From NCBI GenBank assembly GCA_023262965.1, contig JALQXX010000027.1:1-19844 (forward strand): a DNA stretch of 19,844 nt, in the 5' to 3' direction. Of the stretch, positions 15,899-19,844 are shown one piece after another. Position numbers and translations under genes: made by a program. The notes below the pieces were generated by a model. It saw only the letters and a list, made by a program, of their open reading frames with translations. It did not search any database and had not been told where the DNA came from. The stretch's first letter is position 1, and each line of letters opens with the position of its first letter. Source of the stretch: Candidatus Marinamargulisbacteria bacterium (GTDB lineage Bacteria > Margulisbacteria > Marinamargulisbacteria > UBA817).

Positions 15899-17419
15899 AT
15901 GTTCAAAATTATTCAATCAGCCAGTTTATCCGGAAGTCAATCCATTCCGATTCAGGTGGAGGTGAGTGCCACCACGGGGCTGCCTCAAGAGACCATTATT
16001 GGATTGCCAGACACGGTGATTAAAGAATCTCGAAGCCGGATTAAATCCGCTATTTTGCTATCGAATTATGCGTTCCCGGCCATGGCCTACATCATTAATT
16101 TGGCCCCTACCGATGTCCCCAAAAAAAATAGCAGCTTGGAATTGGCCATCGCAACGGCCATTTTAACGATTACCAACCAAATTGACCTGCCTCCGGATCT
16201 GTGTTTTATTGGCGGTTTATCGTTGGATGGAACCATCACCCCCATCAAACACCTGCTCCCGATTATTTACTATCTTCCGCATTATACCGATGCGACATTT
16301 GTCATTGCCGCGGATAATGAAGCGGACATTGCCCCCCTTAATGGCGTAAATTACATTGGCATTCGGCATTTAAGCGACCTAAGCAATTTAAAAAAGCGTA
16401 CCGTGTCAACGATTGTGGCCAAGCCCTTTGTGACCACCCCTATTAAACGCTCGTTTGATGATGTCCGGGGGCATTACATGGCCAAATGGGCCTGTTTGGC
16501 GGCCGCTGTGGGGTGGCATCCGTTATTGTTTATTGGGTCACCGGGTATCGGCAAGACGCTATTAATTGATCGCATGCCCACATTATTGCCCCCCTTACCC
16601 CATGAACAGGCCTTGCAAAATTATTGCTTGGAGCTGGTGGTCAATCCCACCACACCGTATCACAACACGCCACCCTACCGCACCCCGCATCATAGCGTAT
16701 CGTATGCGGGAATGATTGGTGGCAAAAATCCCCCGCAACCGGGTGAAATCACGCGCGCCAACCACGGCATTTTGTTTTTGGATGAAATTGGGGAGTACCA
16801 TCGCAGTATTTTGGAAACCTTGCGGGAACCCATGGAGACGCAATGCATTCATTTGTCGCGTGCCGGAAACGCGATCACGTATCCGGCCAATTTCTTGTTG
16901 GTTGCGGCCATGAACCCCTGTTATTGCGGCAATTATTATGCCGATACCATTCCCTGCCGTTGCAGCACCGGGCAACTGCAAAAATATTGGCAAAAACTAT
17001 CCCAACCTTTTTTGGATCGGATTAGTATTTGCGTGGTTCTATCACCGGTAGAACCCGACGCTCCCACATTATCGCAACGTGATTTGCACGATATGGCAAC
17101 TACGGCACGTAACATGGCCCAAAAACGCAATCCCGATGGGGCCCCCAATCATCACATGAGCACCGACTTTATTGAATCGGTGAGTCACCTATCCCCCGAA
17201 ACCCAGGGCGTGCTGAATGCCTATTTTGACAAGCATCAATCGTCCATGCGTGTAAAAAAACGCCTGTATCAATTGGCCCGAACGATTGCGGATACCCTCA
17301 ATCAATCCGCTATCACCACCGAGGCCGTGAGCATTGCCTGCCAACTCAATCAGCATCATTTGCTGCCCTATACCCCGCAGGCCCCTCGTGTGGCTAATGT
17401 GTCATTTTTGGGGACGTAG
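15899..17419 (+). CDS. comM: ComM / YifB-family AAA+ ATPase (Mg-chelatase-like)
   Basis: This 506-residue protein belongs to the ComM family. In naturally transformable bacteria ComM is a hexameric helicase that promotes branch migration during uptake-DNA integration; many other bacteria carry it as YifB. The N-terminal ChlI-type domain shows QVEVSATTGLPQETIIGLPD and KESRSRIKSAI. The AAA+ core has Walker A GSPGIGKT (213-220) and Walker B ILFLDEIGE with Asp295-Glu296, followed by NPCYCGNYY and PCRCS cysteine segments typical of the family and a C-terminal Mg-chelatase-related helical domain. I chose the ATG at 15899, preceded by a G-rich GTGGGGGA stretch, over the GTG at 15887 because the family begins with a residue pattern like MFKIIQSAS. 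The last codons and the stop lie inside a 24-base direct repeat. Confidence 0.93.
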   Translation: MFKIIQSASLSGSQSIPIQVEVSATTGLPQETIIGLPDTVIKESRSRIKSAILLSNYAFPAMAYIINLAPTDVPKKNSSLELAIATAILTITNQIDLPPDLCFIGGLSLDGTITPIKHLLPIIYYLPHYTDATFVIAADNEADIAPLNGVNYIGIRHLSDLSNLKKRTVSTIVAKPFVTTPIKRSFDDVRGHYMAKWACLAAAVGWHPLLFIGSPGIGKTLLIDRMPTLLPPLPHEQALQNYCLELVVNPTTPYHNTPPYRTPHHSVSYAGMIGGKNPPQPGEITRANHGILFLDEIGEYHRSILETLREPMETQCIHLSRAGNAITYPANFLLVAAMNPCYCGNYYADTIPCRCSTGQLQKYWQKLSQPFLDRISICVVLSPVEPDAPTLSQRDLHDMATTARNMAQKRNPDGAPNHHMSTDFIESVSHLSPETQGVLNAYFDKHQSSMRVKKRLYQLARTIADTLNQSAITTEAVSIACQLNQHHLLPYTPQAPRVANVSFLGT

Positions 17420-17422
17420 TGG
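17399..17422 (+). repeat. Left copy of 24-base direct repeat at the comM 3' end
   Basis: This segment covers the last six sense codons of comM (Val-Ser-Phe-Leu-Gly-Thr), the TAG stop and three further bases. It matches 19546-19569 at 23 of 24 positions, including the uninterrupted core TTTTTGGGGACGTAGTGG. The one difference (A at 17404) is the third base of a Ser codon and is synonymous. Similarity stops on both sides. Confidence 0.85.
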
Positions 17423-17592
17423 GGTGACTATTACCACAAATTATTTGGATGTGAAGCAGACGAATTTCCCACACAAAAATCATAGTAATTGATATATCTC
17501 TTGTGCCATTCAAGTATTTTTGATAAAATTACAGGGTGAGACGAATCGGCAACAACTATCATACACAAATAAACGGTGAATTCTCCCGAAAA
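17423..17592 (+). promoter_or_regulatory. Upstream region and candidate promoter of the ankyrin gene
   Basis: This AT-rich spacer contains TTGTGC (17501-17506) and, 17 bases later, an extended -10 (TG at 17521-17522 followed by TAAAAT at 17524-17529). Initiation would be near 17536, which coincides with an in-frame GTG. I see no clear intrinsic terminator for comM here and no insertion-sequence ends. Confidence 0.5.
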
Positions 17593-19524
17593 ATGAGCTT
17601 ACGTGATGCAAAAACGCCTGCCGCTATTCCCCCAAGATTGCGGCAACAACAGCCCCCGCAATCCATACCAGCATTTGGTGATTCGTCATTTATTCCCAGC
17701 CCCATTTCACCCCCCATTCATTTTAATCCGAACCCATTACTATCCCCAACCAGCCCATCCCACTCATTCGATTCATCAACCGACGTTTGCTTATGGCTAT
17801 CGTTGTTTATGATTCTAAATCAACGCCGTTCGCCTATTTCACGGGTAATGGCTTTGCTATCCCCTACTATCCTAATGACCCTGCCAACCGCCACAGCCGC
17901 AGCCAAAAAATCCACAAAACCTGCGGGAAAATCTTTAATAGACGCTATCGAAAAAGGTCACGAATCTCGCGTTTTAAAATTATTAAAAAAACAAAGTACC
18001 CTCATTAATGTCCGAAATAGTGATCAGATGACCCCCTTGATGATAGCGATTCATCAAAAAAATATCAAGATTGTTAAAGCCCTACTCAATTTACCCCACC
18101 TATCTATCAATGCAAAAGACGCCGCTAACCAAACCGCGTTGATGCATGCCACATTAGCAGGCCATGAGCCTATTATCACCGCATTACTCAATCATCCAAA
18201 TATCAACATCAATGCTGTCGACAATTTAAAAAAAACGGCGTTGATGCATGCTGCAACAAATGGAAAAACACATATTGTATCACAGTTGCTACAGCACGAT
18301 CATTCCGCCATTAATTACCAAGACAAGTACGGTAATACAGCATTAATATTGGCCATATCTAAAAAAAACACCCGTACAGTTGCCGCGATTTTAAATGAAA
18401 CTAGCGTCAATGTTATGCTTGAAAACAAAATCGGATTCAACGCTTTAACATACGCATCCTATATAGGGGCCGCAACAATTCTATCGGAGATACTAAAAAA
18501 TCCTCATGCCGACCTGTCAGCAAAAGACGCTAATGGAAAAACAGCTTTGGAATTGGCAATAACAACCAGTAAAACAGATGTGTTTTTTCTGATAGCATAC
18601 AAAATCACTTCTGATCTATTTGAAATTTTTACTGATTTGAGTATTGGAAAAAAGCCACCTGAAAAAAAAAATGCCAATATAATATCGACTATCAAAAACG
18701 TATTGGAATTAAAACCTAAAAATAATAAAGAGAAAGCACTTATTAATATATTATCAATATCGGTATTACTACCACTCTTGATACCACTCTTGATACCACT
18801 CTCATTATTTTTATTAACTATTGGATCTATCAAATTATTGTATAACTACCTGAATTCTCGCAATGCACGTCGCGCCCCTATAGTTGCAGATGCCCCCGTA
18901 GCACCCCATGATGCCGATGCTGGGAATAATGCCCATCACATTGAGATGTATAAAACATACAATGACGTTGCTGAAATATGGAATAAAAGTTTTGGAGCGC
19001 AACTTGAAACGAATGTAGAGCCGGATGTACTAAAAAAAATAACCCGTTTTTTAAGAGCTGAAAATGATAGTTTTTATAATTTATTTACATTCAATTACAA
19101 GAAGAAGAAAGCGGATGCTGATGCCGTCGCCAACCGCATCTATGACTTAATAAAAAATTTGGACAAAAAAAATCATTTAAGAATAGAAGAGAATTTTAAG
19201 AAATCGTTAACACGTATGCAATTAAATACGGAAACGATCAATGCGCTATTAGAAGTCGTATCATTAATTTCTTTTTATTGTAAAGCCAATAAAAACCCTG
19301 AGTATACCCAAGCGTTTATACACTTGGGCACCCCTTACGGCTTAACCAATGCGCACATTTCTGACTTTTTTAAGCACCCTATTCACGGGATGATTCAACC
19401 GGTTCTTCAAGAAGGCCTACGACGCTATATATATACCTTGCATCATGGTAAAGAACCGCCCGTGATTTCACCCGAAGAACAGATCAAAGCTATGATTGAT
19501 TTTCAAACTAAGATAGCACCGTGA
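17593..19524 (+). CDS. Ankyrin-repeat protein with signal or membrane segment
   Basis: From the ATG at 17593 this protein has 643 residues. A Pro/Ser-rich N-terminal part (1-70) is followed by a signal-peptide-like stretch beginning at Met73 (Arg-rich, then MALLSPTILMTLPTATAAA). About six ankyrin repeats follow (about 112-331; TPLMIAIHQKNIKIVKALLN, TALMHATLAGHEPIITALLN, TALMHAATNGKTHIVSQLLQ), then a hydrophobic helix (about 383-410) and an unrecognised charged C-terminal domain (about 430-643). Starts at GTG 17536, ATG 17593 and ATG 17809 are all possible; the last would give a 571-residue protein with an N-terminal signal peptide. The repeats and C-terminal part are far more AT-rich than neighbouring genes (31 G or C in 120 bases at 18601-18720), and a 24-base repeat brackets the gene. 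It may be acquired. Ankyrin repeats bind proteins; the target is unknown. Confidence 0.82.
   Translation: MSLRDAKTPAAIPPRLRQQQPPQSIPAFGDSSFIPSPISPPIHFNPNPLLSPTSPSHSFDSSTDVCLWLSLFMILNQRRSPISRVMALLSPTILMTLPTATAAAKKSTKPAGKSLIDAIEKGHESRVLKLLKKQSTLINVRNSDQMTPLMIAIHQKNIKIVKALLNLPHLSINAKDAANQTALMHATLAGHEPIITALLNHPNININAVDNLKKTALMHAATNGKTHIVSQLLQHDHSAINYQDKYGNTALILAISKKNTRTVAAILNETSVNVMLENKIGFNALTYASYIGAATILSEILKNPHADLSAKDANGKTALELAITTSKTDVFFLIAYKITSDLFEIFTDLSIGKKPPEKKNANIISTIKNVLELKPKNNKEKALINILSISVLLPLLIPLLIPLSLFLLTIGSIKLLYNYLNSRNARRAPIVADAPVAPHDADAGNNAHHIEMYKTYNDVAEIWNKSFGAQLETNVEPDVLKKITRFLRAENDSFYNLFTFNYKKKKADADAVANRIYDLIKNLDKKNHLRIEENFKKSLTRMQLNTETINALLEVVSLISFYCKANKNPEYTQAFIHLGTPYGLTNAHISDFFKHPIHGMIQPVLQEGLRRYIYTLHHGKEPPVISPEEQIKAMIDFQTKIAP
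18770..18802 (+). repeat. 12-base tandem repeat within the ankyrin gene
   Basis: The unit TACCACTCTTGA occurs at 18770-18781 and 18782-18793, followed by a partial copy at 18794-18802. It is in frame and encodes an iterated Leu-Leu-Ile-Pro pattern within the single predicted transmembrane helix. Gain or loss of a unit would lengthen or shorten the helix by four residues without a frameshift. Confidence 0.8.
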
Positions 19525-19534
19525 TAACAGTAAA

Positions 19535-19843
19535 TTAATACATCCGTGTCGTTTTTGGGGACGTAGTGGCGGGATCGCCTTCAATTTCAGCTGTTATTTT
19601 ATTTTTTTTGTATATATCATTTCTTTTTTCAGCCATATACAAAATCCCAATAATCACCATCGAACCAATTATTTGTTGATACGTCATGGTTTCTTGCAAA
19701 ATGATATAGCAAAGGAATAGTGTTATTACTGGTCCAGATGTATTCAGTAATGCAAATCTAGAAGCGCCTATTCTCTTGATTCCTTCTGCAATTAATAATA
19801 ACGGCATAAAGGTACAAAATATTGCCATAATACTTATTATCAC
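19535..19843 (-). CDS. EamA/DMT-superfamily transporter, C-terminal part (runs off window)
   Basis: At least 102 residues of a membrane protein are present; the frame is open to the right edge of the window, so the N-terminal part is missing from view. The segment GIKRIGASRFALLNTSGPVITLFLCYIILQET followed by QQIIGSMVIIGILY is the typical second half of an EamA (drug/metabolite transporter) domain: two helices, a conserved Pro, an Glu-containing turn and a final helix. The substrate is unknown. After the last helix there is a charged tail whose final residues (within TTSPKTT) are encoded by the reverse strand of the right 24-base repeat. It converges with the ankyrin gene, with 10 bases between the stops. 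It is AT-rich, like the ankyrin gene. Confidence 0.75.
   Translation of the reverse strand: MIISIMAIFCTFMPLLLIAEGIKRIGASRFALLNTSGPVITLFLCYIILQETMTYQQIIGSMVIIGILYMAEKRNDIYKKNKITAEIEGDPATTSPKTTRMY
19546..19569 (+). repeat. Right copy of 24-base direct repeat (duplicated comM end)
   Basis: Same orientation and 23 of 24 bases identical to 17399-17422. In the plus-strand frame it still reads Val-Ser-Phe-Leu-Gly-Thr-stop, with Ser encoded by TCG instead of TCA. No other comM sequence precedes it. On the minus strand it falls inside the last codons of the EamA transporter. Confidence 0.85.
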
Positions 19844-19844
19844 A

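Noticed and set aside
17423-17535. Insertion-sequence terminal repeats or a transposase near the 24-base repeat
   Set aside because: I found no inverted repeats at the inner edges of the two copies and no transposase or integrase-like protein in the window.
17603-18008. Alternative plus-strand open frames over the 5' part of the ankyrin gene
   Set aside because: They have no domain and end soon after the ankyrin frame becomes clearly coding; the region is C-rich and poor in stop codons in all frames.
1-19844. CRISPR arrays, tRNA or rRNA genes
   Set aside because: No regularly spaced repeats, and no cloverleaf or rRNA-like sequence was recognised by eye in the few non-coding stretches.

Overview
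The window looks like a moderate-GC chromosome segment from a Gram-negative (diderm) bacterium. It carries LPS-export genes (lptD and an LptF/LptG-type permease), apolipoprotein N-acyltransferase (lnt), a lipoprotein, and a complete Na+-translocating NADH:quinone oxidoreductase (nqrA-F) with its flavin transferase (apbE). Coding density is very high and most genes overlap or abut. An ankyrin-repeat gene at the right end is the kind of gene enriched in host-associated lineages, but one such gene does not prove that lifestyle. I cannot assign a phylum from sequence alone.

Layout. Positions 1-353 hold no confident gene, but there is a strong hairpin (264-291) and a possible 33-codon ORF whose stop abuts holB. 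Positions 354-9258 (+) form one tightly packed run: holB (clamp-loader delta'), rpsU (bS21), an LptF/G permease, a 794-residue TPR protein, lptD, a lipoprotein and lnt. The theme is mostly outer-envelope assembly. Positions 9158-15841 (-) form a seven-gene operon, nqrA-B-C-D-E-F-apbE, read right to left with overlaps or 1-base gaps throughout. The two operons converge and their last genes overlap antisense by 101 bases. Positions 15842-15898 hold a divergent promoter region, followed by comM (15899-17419, +). Positions 17423-19545 hold an AT-rich ankyrin gene bracketed by a 24-base direct repeat. The window ends in the C-terminal part of an EamA/DMT transporter on the minus strand.

How the genes work together: the permease and LptD belong to the trans-envelope LPS export route, and lnt completes lipoprotein acylation, including presumably that of its neighbouring lipoprotein. 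ApbE covalently attaches FMN to NQR subunits, so nqr plus apbE forms a self-contained sodium-pumping respiratory module.

Most notable points: (i) the last 18 coding bases of comM, its stop codon and a few more bases are repeated beyond the ankyrin gene with one synonymous difference, as expected for an attachment-site duplication around an inserted element; (ii) NqrA keeps two complete RnfC-like CxxCxxCxxxCP motifs that textbook NqrA proteins lack; (iii) the NqrB flavinylation site reads TSAT rather than SGAT, without the usual upstream Asp; (iv) the nqrA and comM promoters appear to share one -10 region.
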